From Rhizoctonia solani (taxonomy: Eukaryota > Basidiomycota > Agaricomycetes > Cantharellales > Ceratobasidiaceae): a DNA stretch of 64,000 nucleotides. Location: the NCBI RefSeq assembly GCF_016906535.1, contig NC_057372.1:2461501-2525500 (forward strand). Reading direction: 5' to 3'. Below are positions 23,878-35,188 of this stretch, one piece after another (the stretch's first letter is position 1; every line of letters begins with the position of its first letter). The position numbers and the translations under genes are program-made. The notes below the pieces were generated by a model. The model was not told the DNA's origin. It saw only the letters and a list, made by a program, of their open reading frames with translations, and ran no database searches.

Positions 23878-26004
23878 ATGAAACATTTGAAGTTAACTAC
23901 TGCATCAGTAACATCTCCATACTTCATTTCACTGGGGGCAGTATTGGTCTCATACTATGGTATAAGGTTCTGGTCTCTTTGGAGAAAAGCAGTGGCTGCT
24001 TGTGGGTAAGTACTTAAAGATAAGACATTCGCGGATAAATCACATATACATCTATTCAATAATAGAGTTGCTTCATCTTGGAACTGGCGGTTGTTTGACG
24101 TCTCAAAGAACCTGCGCTTGATGTTTCCGGACTACCCAAAGCAGAAACTAGGAGACCCACATGCAGGCTTCCGTCCATACGCCGATGCAGGCTCAACGGT
24201 GCTGGCTACCATTCCTCTGGAGACACTCAAACCTGCCATCTGGTTTTCTAATGCCGAAGCTTGTCGCCAGATTCTGGACTTGCACGAGACACGGTTTCGG
24301 AAAGATATGAAAGGAGTAAGCCACATGATAAAGGCGTTAATAAATGCATCAATTAAATTTGATACCCCAGTATGAACTACTATTATTTCTGGGACCAAAC
24401 GTTGTCGCTAGCGAGGGAGCGCTTTGGAAAAAGCACCGACGAGCTGTCAGGGCGTCATTCAGTGAGGTTCATATCCCCATTAATCCCGTCAATACACGAT
24501 TGCCACAAAGGCTAATTCTCTGGTACAGAAAGCGTACGGATTGGTATGGGATGAGTCGGGGCGCACGCTTGACGAGTGGTTTGACACGATTCAGAACTCC
24601 GAAGAGCCTGAAGTCGAGGTTGATACAGTCGCCTCTCTGAGCAAGGTACATACAATGAAACTTGATAATGAGCTTGCTGTGCTAATTACATACTAGGTTA
24701 CACTGAATATAATCTCATCTGTTGGGTTTGGAGAACACTTTCCATGGAACAACCCAAAGCAAACTGAATCGAATCGACTCCCTCTATCAACTTCAGTTGT
24801 TGAGGCGGTTCCCTTGACAGTTTTGCGTGCGTTGCTTCCTAGCTGGGCATATCGTCTTCCGTTTCAGTCTTTTGCGAAAACGAAGTTGGCTTTTGAGGAG
24901 ATGGAGCGGAATTTTGCTGAAATAATCAAAGCTACAAGCACTGATGCATTGGATGGTTCTCATAAAAGGGGAGCTGAGCAAGGGGATATACTTCGGGGGT
25001 TGATACAAGCCAACGAAACGGCGAATGATGAACAGAGACTTTCCGACCGTGAAGTCCTGGCAGATATATACGTAAGTAATAGCGACTGTTTTTCTCTGGC
25101 CCCAGCAAACTTTGACATCCGCGGCATAGATTCTCTTGCTCGCTGGACATGGTGAGAATTAATTGACTTGACTTGGATTCGACGCTCATGTCAGAGACAG
25201 ACAGCACATCGCATACAGTCGCATTCATTACCGCGATATTTGCACTCTATCCCGATATTCATGCTCGGGTGCGCAAGGAAGCCGACGATATTTGGCCAGG
25301 TGCACACACCGACCCCACAAAGAGGAAACGCTCAGTATACAAGGATGATTTTCCCCGTTTGGTAATTTTATTTTACCAACCACTACCCTCGTTTGCTCAC
25401 TCGGCTGATATATGTGTGTAATCAAGGCCTACACTCAGGCAGTTTTTCACGAAGCCCTTCGCCATTTTCCACCGGTATCGGTATTTCCCCGTATAGTTGG
25501 CGAGGACACGATTTTACCTGGGACCAAGCGTGGCACCTCCAAGTCAACAGACTATGAATTCAATGAATCGTTTGATGTCCCCCTATCAATAGGTGACCTC
25601 GTGGTCCCAGATGTTTATGCTCTCCATATGAATCGTGAGTCTGAAGGAACTCATTTAAATGGCTCACCAGAAATTGACACATGGCTGTATAATCAGCTCA
25701 CTACTGGGGTGCTAGTGCAGCAGACTTTGATCCGACGCGGTTCCTCATTCCGGATTGGCCAAAGCACGCATTTATGCCTTTTGCAAGTGGTCCACGAGCG
25801 TGTCTAGGGCGCGGGTTCGCAACAGCCGAAGCAGCACGCATTATCGCCACACTTGCGCAAGATTGGGACTTACGGTGTACAAACGACTTGATGAATATCC
25901 CATGGGAAGCCCGTAAAGAGCGACTACTACAATGGCGACAGGAAGTTACTATGACTCCAGTCGATATCAAGCTCATGTTCAAGAAACGGACTGGAGATAT
26001 GTAG
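23878..26004 (+). CDS. Cytochrome P450 monooxygenase
   Basis: A heme-thiolate monooxygenase anchored in the ER membrane. ATG 23878 opens with a hydrophobic anchor (PYFISLGAVLVSYYGIRFW). Exons then give WNWRLFDVSKNLRLMFPDY, LLFLGPNVVASEGALWKKHR (C-helix, with the WxxxR-type WKKHR), VTLNIISSVGFGEHFPW and the I-helix ILLLAGHETDSTSHTVAF. The ExxR motif is in FHEALRHFPPVSVFPR. The heme loop is FASGPRACLGRG, with the cysteine ligand in FxxGxRxCxG. The end is MFKKRTGDM. All introns can be joined in frame, so the enzyme looks intact. In place of the usual AGxDTT the I-helix reads AGHETDST, a common fungal variation. The loop after ExxR is long and acidic (TSKSTDYEFNESFDVPLS). The substrate cannot be told from the sequence, and I see no biosynthetic cluster around it. 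Confidence 0.92.
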
Positions 26005-26134
26005 TTTTATATTAGCTTATATTCAATTCATGTTTGGGGGTGCTCGTGGCTGGTATTAAATTGGGTAACAGAGAGAAGCATAATAAAATACAAAGCAAGT
26101 ATCCTCCTAAATAACACATACACAACAGAAGTGC

Positions 26135-28175
26135 TCAGAACATCCAGTCCCAGAGCTTTTGCCAAAAGCCTTTGGGTGCCTGGTAACGAGCTTCCTCCTG
26201 CTCGGCAACCTCATCCAGCTCCCGGCGGCCAGTAACAAAATCAATATCCTCGAGACGAACCCATTTTGTGCGCTTGGCTATCTTCCAGTAGAGGTAGAAC
26301 ACCACGAAGATAGGGATGCAGATGTAAGCAGCGAGGAAGACGGTCACGTCCCAATTGCCGCGAAGGAATACGGTAAACCCGTTGAAGAGAAGAACGAGGA
26401 ATACGAAGATGGCGCCAAACCAAGAGGCATACGGTTGGAAAGGCGCTTTGTACGGGAAGTCGTCGCGAGATATTCCCTGCTTCTTGAGGCCGTAGTACAT
26501 GCGCAAGTAGGAGACGAGGATAATAAACCAGGTAATGAGCCCGGTAATCGAAGATATGTTGTATAGCCAGTTGAAGACGGTAACAGCCGTCTGAGAACCA
26601 GCGTTCAAGTACTAGCGAATCAAAAAATTAAAATTAGAATGATCAGATCTGTTGATCGCATGACTACACTCACAGCAAGAAGCCCGAAAAGCCCAGTAAT
26701 AATGACGGTCCAGACTGGGAGACCCCCTTTAGTGCAGCGACGTAGGAAGGCTGGGGCCTGCATGATGTAGATGAGCATCAGATTGACAATTTTTTTGAAA
26801 TAACCATACCTTGTGTTCAAGAGCAAGCGCATACAATGTACGGGAGCTAGCATAGAGATCCGAGTTTCCAGCGCTCCATGCCGAGATCAAGATGACCGCG
26901 TTAATAACGCTCGGCAAGCCTTTGATTCCTGCGGTCTTGATCGCAATGACAAACGGACTTGCACTCGCATCGGAGCCCGAGTTGTTTAGTAACTCATCCG
27001 AGTTATAGGGGACAAGTAGGCCGATGATGAAGATACCCAACACATAGAAGAGTAGAATTCGCCAGAACACGCGACGAATCGCTTTAGGCACATTGCGGCG
27101 TGGATTCTCTGCCTCTCCAACGGTGACCGCGATAATTTCCGTACCGAGGAAAGAGAATGCAGCTTGCACGAAGACATTCCAGAACGCCAAGAAACCTGGA
27201 ATAAATTTGAGTCAGCTAGATTCGACGGCGGCTTGGTGTGATGACGTACGCCCCCATGATCCAGGAATAACACCTTCCCCATTATTGATAGTGATTTGGT
27301 TGAAGGGACCCGGATCCTTCCAGTATCTGAATCCGATGTACCCCGTGCTTGCTGGACCGGCGCCGCAGTCAAGACAAATGCCAAGAATAATGAGACCAAC
27401 GATTGTGGTGATCTTGATGGCTGAAAACCAGAATTCGAACTCGCCGTACCAGCGAACGCCCATAAAGTTGATAATGAGGATGAGAACGTAAAGTATTGTA
27501 ATCCAGACGGAGACATTAATCGTTGTGTTCCAGTATTGAATGACGATGGCAGACGCTGTGAGCTCCGTGGGAAGAGTAATCGCGTACGAATACCAATAAT
27601 TGTAACCGAGCGCAAATCCTACCGCTGGATCGATAACTGAAGGTAACGTCAGTGACATATCGCACATAGTTGCAGGATCGAACTTACAGCGTGTGGCATA
27701 GTGTGTGAAGCCCCCAGCAACGGGAAATAGAGTCGCCATTTCTCCAAGAGCAATCATCATACAGTACACGACAAAACCCATAATAATCTGAAGTAGGAGC
27801 CATTAGCTATAGCGATACTCATACAATAGGATAACACTCACGTATCCAAGTAAAGTACCAACAGGGCCGCCATTGGCGAGCGCACCTCCAGAACCAACAA
27901 ATAAACCTGTTCCAATGGTACCACCGAGAGCAATCATGGCCAAGTGGCGAGCCTTGAGTCGGCGCTGTACTGCACCTTCGGCCGAATTTGGGTCTGCATT
28001 CAGACGCATGAGCCAACTCGTATTGTCGAATCGTCAAGTCAACCTGCTACTCACCAAGCCCACCGACCACGACTGCGGATGTCTGAACACCATCGCCTAC
28101 ATTCTTCTCGACATCATGACCACTCGATTTTTCAGTGTCTGGGTATGATGGCGGTGAAGCATTAGGGTCGCTCAT
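26135..28175 (-). CDS. Amino-acid permease, yeast AAT family (DIP5/GAP1-like)
   Basis: A plasma-membrane proton-coupled amino-acid importer with twelve predicted helices. ATG 28175 begins a soluble leader ([16 protein letters not shown]). The first helix has the family signature [20 protein letters not shown]. Later exons give [60 protein letters not shown] and [24 protein letters not shown] sequence. The C-terminus is soluble and acidic ([20 protein letters not shown]), ending [10 protein letters not shown] with stop at 26135. The acidic end resembles that of dicarboxylic amino-acid permeases, but specificity is a guess. The exon 1 join fails by one base: the donor CTTG-GTGAGT would be in frame if it were CTTGG-GTGAGT, giving [12 protein letters not shown]. 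The gene converges on the P450, 130 bases apart. Confidence 0.9.
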
Positions 28176-29868
28176 GCTGGGTGTGAGGCGCGAGGGACCT
28201 GCGTCAGTGAGGGTAGCTTAAGAATATTATAGAAGCACATCCCAATAAATACTTGGCGAGCCATATGCTCTCATGGAGTAAGATGTTAAATTTGTTATCA
28301 CACTGATACATCACCAGTGGTGCGGCGTTGGTGCGGCCGAAGGAGCCGGAGTGGGGGGTTATCTCGGCTAGTGCTAGTCCCACGGGGTTGGTAACAATTG
28401 CGTCTCGGGAGGCCCAACCGGCAAATATGCATTTCAACATCTCGATAAATTTTTCACGGGCTCGCTTGCATACATCGGCTCTTTGACCAAGCGTTTACTA
28501 TAGCTAGCGAGACTAGGGGTTTCTCTTAGCCCCTCTTCGCCTGGATTTCCCTTAGACACATAATACACAAGGCTCCACGCAGTGTTATTTATAGAACCTG
28601 ATCTCTCTTCTCACATCTGTTGATCATGAGTCACGTGGTGATTGAATTTCGTGGGTACATGTGCCTGTATGATGTTCTCCAACGTTTGTTTGCGTCACTC
28701 GCGAAGCATCCAAATCTCTTAATAGTGGCCAAGGAGACATTATCTCGTTATCGAAAGACTACGCCATGCATCGATTCCCAAATAGGCGATAAACCCAAAG
28801 CTTCTGCATCAGTTGGTGTTCATGGTTAGACGGGTTTCTACGTATACTGTATCGCTTAAATAAATTGGTTATAAGTCCGCAGCTGGGTCAGCTAGTCGAG
28901 AATGGACGCACCCGATCAGGTGTTGTTCGTGTTGTTCACAAGACCAGAACTACCCACGGTTGATTCGAATTCAATGCAAACTTTACGTTAATGTTTCTCG
29001 TGCTCGACGTATACATAGCTAAATTTGATTGAATTATTGGCATCACGGGGTTTTATGAGTGATCGATTATACTGATTGGAAGTGACATTCGGCTAAGATG
29101 AAAACGCACATATCGCGAAGACCTAGCCCCGGGGCTTCAAGTGATCACAAGACGAATAATCCACTTCTTAACCAAAAAGAAGTACAGTACATTAATCACT
29201 AGCTGCCGCAGCCCCAACACAGAGAAACCGAGGAGCTACGGCCGTTCGAAAGTTATGATCGGGAGAGTCCGGGAGTTTACAACACCCCAGACTCATAGAT
29301 ACCCTTCGAATTGAGTTTTCACAGCGATTGATTTTAACTGTTCAAGAGTTATTAATGTACACAAGTATAATCGTCGCACAAGAACTTTGAGGTCTTTCCT
29401 CATTCCATGTCATTGTTATCCTACTCATGTCTACTATTTCAATAAAACATCCCAACTATCCGATTGAAGATCGTCGTCGGAGTCGGTTCCATGGATGCTC
29501 ACGTATCCAGGGTGCAAACCACGGCTTGCAAGCTATAGAACTTAGCCTCCTTGATGTATAGCAGAAAACCTCGACCACATACAGTTTGAACATGCTCATT
29601 TATGTATGAAGACACAATGATAATTTGCCTACAAAATTTTCAGTCAAATGTATGCAGAGTAATTCATTTCATTACACCTACCTAGGCGACTTGGCCCTAG
29701 TTTGCATACGTTTCTTGATCAGGTTGAACTGAAATCCCAGAAATACGTCACTCTTCGTGAGTTCATGAGCTCCAGCATAAATGACAAATCGTATTCTAGA
29801 GAGGTGGTTTGGAAGATTTGAGTTACTGTTTACGTGGTTGATGAATACTCGAGGTGACTAAACAAATG
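28176..29868. other. 1.7 kb intergenic region without a recognisable gene
   Basis: AT-rich, with only short frames and no motif I can name. It includes the permease promoter at its left end. I found no RNA gene or clear repeat. Confidence 0.55.
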
Positions 29869-30246
29869 TCAACGTGTTTCAAACAAGCGACTCGGATATT
29901 GCAATCGGCCTACGCTTATAAGGATATCGATTCTCTCGGTAGACATCCTTTCGGCCTCTGTAGCCACATCGCTACCACCGCCTGGGAGTACTAAAATTGA
30001 ACAGTCAATTACAACATTTACTTCATGCCAATAAAGCAGCATACGCATAGCTTTGTGGGGAAGACTGAAGTCACTTAACAATTCGTTTGCGTGCTGAAGG
30101 AACAATCGGCCGGTAGTTTGTTGAGGTACAATTATAAGCACTGAAATGACGCCTATAGAACTGGAGGAAGACCTGTCCCTCTTCATTGATTGTATGCAAT
30201 GCGCTAAGATGGCAGATACATGAGATTTCGAATTGGAATGTAACAA
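29869..30246 (-). pseudogene. Degenerate fragment of a DEAD-box RNA helicase (MSS116-like)
   Basis: A single open frame keeps the order of the central helicase core but has lost key residues. VISVLIIVPQQTTGRLFLQH sits where motif Ia (PTRELA) should follow VLIIVP. GGGSDVATEAERM matches the GG motif region, and TERIDILISVGRLQ matches the DILVATPGRL strand but lacks the Thr-Pro. Walker A, the DEAD box and the whole second RecA domain are absent from the flanking sequence. The remainder of the locus is AT-rich with no other exons. I therefore call it a decayed remnant, probably of a mitochondrial MSS116-type helicase copy. It could instead be one exon of a divergent gene, but without ATPase motifs it would not be a helicase. 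Confidence 0.45.
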
Positions 30247-30483
30247 AAGGCTAATGAAAGGGTATCAGATAGAATTGTATTCGGACTCGAAGGCTCACAT
30301 GTCCGAGCCGGCGCGTAGTGGCTGTAACGCCTTGTGTTGTAGTCCTGTCGGGGTCACCCAACGACGCTTGAGATTAGGAAACAGGACCTCCGTGCATGAT
30401 TTGGGATCATCACTAGCTATGGTGCTGTCATCCGCGGGAACGGTGTTGATGCTTCCACTATTTTAAATTTGGTCTTTAGTTTA

Positions 30484-31193
30484 CTAAATACTTAATGAAG
30501 AGCCGACTTGCTGTGTTATGGATGTGCTCGCTTCTGATATTCCAGAGTATATAGACTTCGGTCTGAGCAGATGTGCCCAAGATTTCGGTGGCATGGGGGC
30601 CCTATCGAGATTCGATATCGTCAAGTTATCCACGCCTGAGTTATTGAAAAATAGCTGAGAGCTTGACACGGATGAATCGCTATATTTTGGCCCTGGGGGG
30701 AACTTATCATCAGAGAAAAGTGCTTCATTGGCCATTCGTCCGGCTTCAGACTCTGTGTCGCCTTTGCTAGCCTCAAAGGAGCCTAGGTTATTTTGCATTT
30801 CTGACCATGCATTTTTGTTTTCTACTCAAATAAAGATAAGTATAGCGACTTGAACTTGGCTAGCCTACCTCCGATAGAAGATGGCGCTTCTGGCGCCTTG
30901 CCCATAGCTGTGGCGGCAGATGAGATGGCTTCACGCGCCAATGACATATATTCGTCATCGCTATCTTCATAACCAGCAATAGAGACATGAGGCTCAAGAG
31001 ATGATGTAGGTACCGCTTGTCCGACTGAGTTGCGATCAGTTTCAGTGGTGGAGGTGTCCTCTTCATCCGTATCGTATAGGCGTGAAAGGGCGTCTGAAGC
31101 AAGTGCTAATGATTTCGCCGCGGCTGAGAGTGCCTTGACCGCCTCTTTTATTTCTCTATCCTTGCTATTCCCCCTCTTCGAAACCTTGGACAT
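30484..31193 (-). CDS. Small hydrophilic protein of unknown function
   Basis: Not recognised. Two exons join in frame: ATG 31193 to about 30870, then about 30814 to the stop at 30484-30486. The N-terminal half has an Ala/Ser/Leu-rich helix (AVKALSAAAKSLALASDALS) that may form a coiled coil, followed by acidic stretches (TDEEDTSTTETD and YEDSDDEYMSLAREA). The second exon is Ser-rich and ends SITQQVGSSLSI. There are no cysteines in a metal-binding pattern and no membrane segment. It is divergent from the AA14-like gene, with 273 bases between starts. Confidence 0.5.
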
Positions 31194-31466
31194 TGTGGTG
31201 AGTTGGTGATTGCAGTAACTGCGTTGGGGCTTGGCCAGTTGCCACTCCATCTACGCTACTGTTACGCAACCTCTGAGCTCAAGCGCCCAGCAATTGTTCC
31301 ACTCTTCTTTTGTACTACAGTAAACACAACCAAACAATGATACCTTTCTTTCGATTTCTGTTTGATCCATTGCTGAACCTATAAAGAGAGAACACCATCA
31401 AGTTCCTGTCTTTCACTGCCTTCGACTGGTGCGAGGACTATTCTTAACAATTTCACGTATTATACT

Positions 31467-32982
31467 ATGTTATATTTATCTCTATTATCGACTCTTTCTT
31501 TACTCACCACAGTGAATGGGCATAGCTGTTCGTCCTACCGGGTTGGTCTTTGATATGCTACTAATTAAACAATATGATTAGCAATATGGCACCCCTCAAT
31601 GTATGGTTTCAACGTTACCAAGGCTCCTGATGGCCGTGACAACCGTCCAGTGGCTCCCTTGAGGGACCTGGATTTTAATCAGTATGTTCATGCGCAAGTC
31701 ATTTTGTGTCGCTGTTAAATCATTCCTTCCAGGTGGTGGATGCACGGCCATATGGATGCCCCACCAAACAAAGGGGATGTGTTCCAGCTACCTGCAGGTC
31801 AAACCGTTACGACTGAAATAGCGTGCACTAAAGGGGCAACATCTTATTGGGAGTCGGGAGAAGGAGGAGACGTTCGTGATGGTAACAATGTTTGCCCTGA
31901 GTCGCCCATGGCCGCATTTCATACCAATGGTTAGTATTACGATGGACAGATTGCTGCTAAATTCTCTGATACACTTTTTCAGGCATTAGCGGCCTAGGAG
32001 GCTGTGGGTTGGCTATTGCATACAAGAACGATGTTCATGCTGTAAAGCCCGAAGATTTTGCCATTTTTAGCGTAAACCATCGATGCGTTGGAACAGATTC
32101 ACTAAATTTGACGGTATGATAGCATATACGCGTGCTTGATTGGAACTTACGTCGCACTATCCAGTCCCTGAAAAATTACCTGAATGTCCTGGAGGAAAAT
32201 GTATTTGTTCTTTCTTCTGGATTCACAGAGAAGACTCAGGAGGAGAAGAAAGTATGTTTTCATTCTTGCGGATTTCAAGACGATGGAATGACACTAAATC
32301 ATCATAGTGTACATGAATCCGTTTGATTGTGCTGTTGCAAACGCTACTTCTACGGCACCCATTCCACCTCCGCAGGTTCCCCGTTATTGTCCCGTCGACA
32401 AGACAAATTGTACAGTGGGCGCAAAACAACCATTTTACTGGCTTCAGAATGAGGGTAATAATGTACGTCCAGCCTCGCCGGGGTTTATCTAAATTTGTCT
32501 AATTACAGCATTTCCAGATTTTTACGGACTCGTTTGACCCCCCTACATACACCGATGATTATGGCTTCAAGCAAGGCGCTCAAAACGATCTATGGGACTC
32601 TTTGGCCAAAACTACATCTACTGCATCAGTGCCTATCATAAAAGCAACCAGCGAGAATACTACGGGTACAGCATCTGGTTCAAGAGTTGCAGGTGCTTCT
32701 AAGGAAGCACCCTCGGACCTTAGCTTCCCAGACATAGTGGATCCTGTCGGCTCAAATGACCCAAACACTACGATTTCATCTCTAAACAATACAGCGAGTG
32801 CCTCATCCGATAATAACTCGGTGCATTCAACATCTCCGGTTCAACATCTACTCGCCGGATCATCGCGCAAAATTCGGGGGTGTAACGCTCACCAAGTTTC
32901 TGGCCCAGGGAAGCAAAAACGAAGCTACGTGATTCGTAAAAGGGCCACAAGTAATGTGAAGAATGCATGGTATTGGTGGTAG
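31467..32982 (+). CDS. AA14-type lytic polysaccharide monooxygenase with C-terminal extension
   Basis: AA14 enzymes are secreted copper oxidases that attack xylan-coated cellulose. The signal peptide (MLYLSLLSTLSLLTTVNG) is followed directly by His, which becomes residue 1 and a copper ligand. Choosing the donor at 31528 gives HSSIWHPSMYGFNVTKAP, the family's N-terminal signature. Exon 3 carries QWWMHGHMDAPPNKGDVFQL, with the second brace His, and exon 4 GCGLAIAYKNDVHAVKPEDF. Then come CPGGKCICSFFWIHREDSGG and AKQPFYWLQNEGNN with a Cys-rich loop. After GAQNDLWDSL a 120-residue Ser/Thr/Asn-rich extension ends in a basic, Trp-rich tail (NAWYWW). At 32113-32164 the frame needs one more G at the donor (ACG-GTATGA where ACGG-GTATGA fits). 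The protein is otherwise intact. Confidence 0.85.
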
Positions 32983-33271
32983 TGCGCATTAATACGGGCT
33001 TTGCAACCCTTGTACATAATTTATCCATTTGTATGTATCAGTAGATTCGCTTCTCTTAACCAGCCGTCCAATTTAGTGAATAATGTTCTGATCCCAAGCT
33101 TGTCATGCGTGCGAACCAAGAGAATATATAACCTATGTATGAGTAAATAATACAATGCCTAGTTTACATATTAAGGTACAGCCTAAAGCCAAATGTACAT
33201 AAGACAGTTTACCTACTGCCATTAGCTGGTATGTATTGGGAACTCAAGTCTGGAACAACGCTCATCCTCAA

Positions 33272-35188
33272 CTAATCGAGAGCACTCAACGAAGCCTCAA
33301 TCTTCTCTAACCGCTTCCCTATCATCTCCATCGACCGCCGGAGCTCCCTAATCTCAACCCCACATCAATTTTACCTTTCTTCTCTGCTTTCATTCTGGCC
33401 TTTAGAGCTTGGGCGTCGCCAGGCATCCTAGGCTCTGGGATCGGGCGGAGTAACGACCAGATGTTGCTGAGGGCTAGAACTAGAACCAAAAGACCCAGCG
33501 CGTGAGTACTAGATATTTGCTTGACTTGACTGAATGCGTCTTGAGCGGTCTGGCGAAGCAGCTGGAGTATGGCCTCGGCTTGGCTCGCTCTTTGTCCGAG
33601 GATGGTGTATTGTTCTTTGATTCGCTATCGTCTGAACCAGCAGCGCCATTGGTGGTTTCTGCTTCTTGGGCAACAACCCCTTTGGGTACAAATTCGGAAC
33701 GGTGATCCGCAATGTATTTGCGCATAGCCTTTTCGAGATCCTGGTGGTGTTGCTTCTGGCCATCGATCGCACTTTTATCGATCACCGCTATGAAACAGTT
33801 CCTAGTTCAGATAACATTTGAGCGCATAGTTGGAACCAGTATTACTCACCCCGAATGAAACTTCTCCCGGTCCAGTCAACGACTGACGTCACCACACACC
33901 TAGTTGACGCTGCCCCGGCCCAAGTAAGACACATTCGAGTCTTGACAGAAAATACACTTCCACTCGGTACATCTGGCGTACGGGTAGTGGTCAACACCGA
34001 CACATAATCATCGAAATCGAGGTTCATGGTTTCGTCCTTGACTTCGCACTTGGTTTGCTTTGGACCCAGCCCTCCAGCCAGCGGCTTAATAAATGACATC
34101 TCCCGTGCTACAAGAGGCGAGTCTGGTTCCTTTGGAGTCCATTCAGAAATCTGAACATCTGGGATAAAGCGTGAGCCAGATTAATTTGTACATAATTAAA
34201 CATAACATACCTATAAGCTTCTGGTCGTTCTTCATAAATTCAAGTAAGAATGACCCCTTGTACATAAGTTCGTAGATCTTTTCCGGAGTTCCAGGGAGGT
34301 TATAGTCAGCAACTACCGTGGAATAGTGTTCACCGTTCTTGCCACAGGCGCATTCCGTAGCTTTGTGTCCAGTCGATGAATCGACGGCTCCATCTCCATC
34401 GCCTTCGGCAAGAGCTGCTGTCTCGCCATCCCCGGAAGCATTACCATTTCCTTGAGCTTGCCCGGAGCTGGTTGAGATGGGCGCCACAAACTCTGCATGA
34501 GGTCGTAAACCGTATCCCGGGTTAAGAAGGAAGCAAAAGTGTACTCTGTGCCACCAAACGTAGTGATAAGGATGGCATTGGGGATGACATACGCCGTCAT
34601 TCTTTTCTCGATTCCAGTAATATCGAGGAATGGTATGGTAAGCTAGATCCGGAAGTATGATCAATCACGGTTAGCTGAACGGAACTCAATCGGAGCCTAC
34701 CGATGTAATCCACCCAAAAATATTGGCGTAGAAACACAAATGGTTTTCTGAGATGTATAATCGACCTTGGACTAGGATCTCACGATGCCAAGCGCAGCCA
34801 TAGTCTGTTCGTCCAGATCGTACGATAAGTCTAAAACGCCATAAAGTTCCAAAACATTGAATATACTCGCCTTGAACAAGATAATCACCCTCGGGAATAT
34901 TTGGGAACAATTCATGAAAGTCTGCGTTTCGCTTTGAGCTTGCCACTACAAAGCCAGGGATAGGTGGGGCCTGTGGAGCTCCGTCATAGTCATGCCGTCA
35001 ACGGGGCTTTGGCTAACAATGGATTCTGGGCGGGGGGAGCTACTCCTAACACTGCCAGCGCTATTGGAGGCTACCGAGCCTTCACGAGGCCGGTGTTGCG
35101 GGATTGTCAATGTAGACCTAGAGAGTAGCGGGTCAAGAGTGGATGCTCGAGAGCTGGAGCGGACAGGTGAAATGACCTCGGTAGACAT
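33272..35188 (-). CDS. GRAM/VASt sterol-transfer protein (LAM/Ysp family), several frame breaks
   Basis: LAM proteins sit at ER contact sites and carry sterols between membranes. From ATG 35188 a Ser/Arg-rich leader (SPVRSSSRASTLDPLLSR) leads to APPIPGFVVASSKRNADFHE. The GRAM domain reads YGCAWHREILVQGRLYISEN, then LTIPFLDITGIEKRMTAYVI and ILITTFGGTEYTFASFL. The VASt domain reads VVADYNLPGTPEKIYELMYK, ISEWTPKEPDSP, and VVTSVVDWTGRSFIRG followed by VIDKSAIDGQKQHHQDLEKA. A C-terminal membrane anchor (ALGLLVLVLALSNIWSLL) is followed by a coiled coil ending EKIEASLSALD (stop 33272-33274). One-base frame breaks lie near 34976-34986, 34478-34487, 33585-33595 and 33357-33362. The intron 34805-34870 starts with GC. 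Confidence 0.82.
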
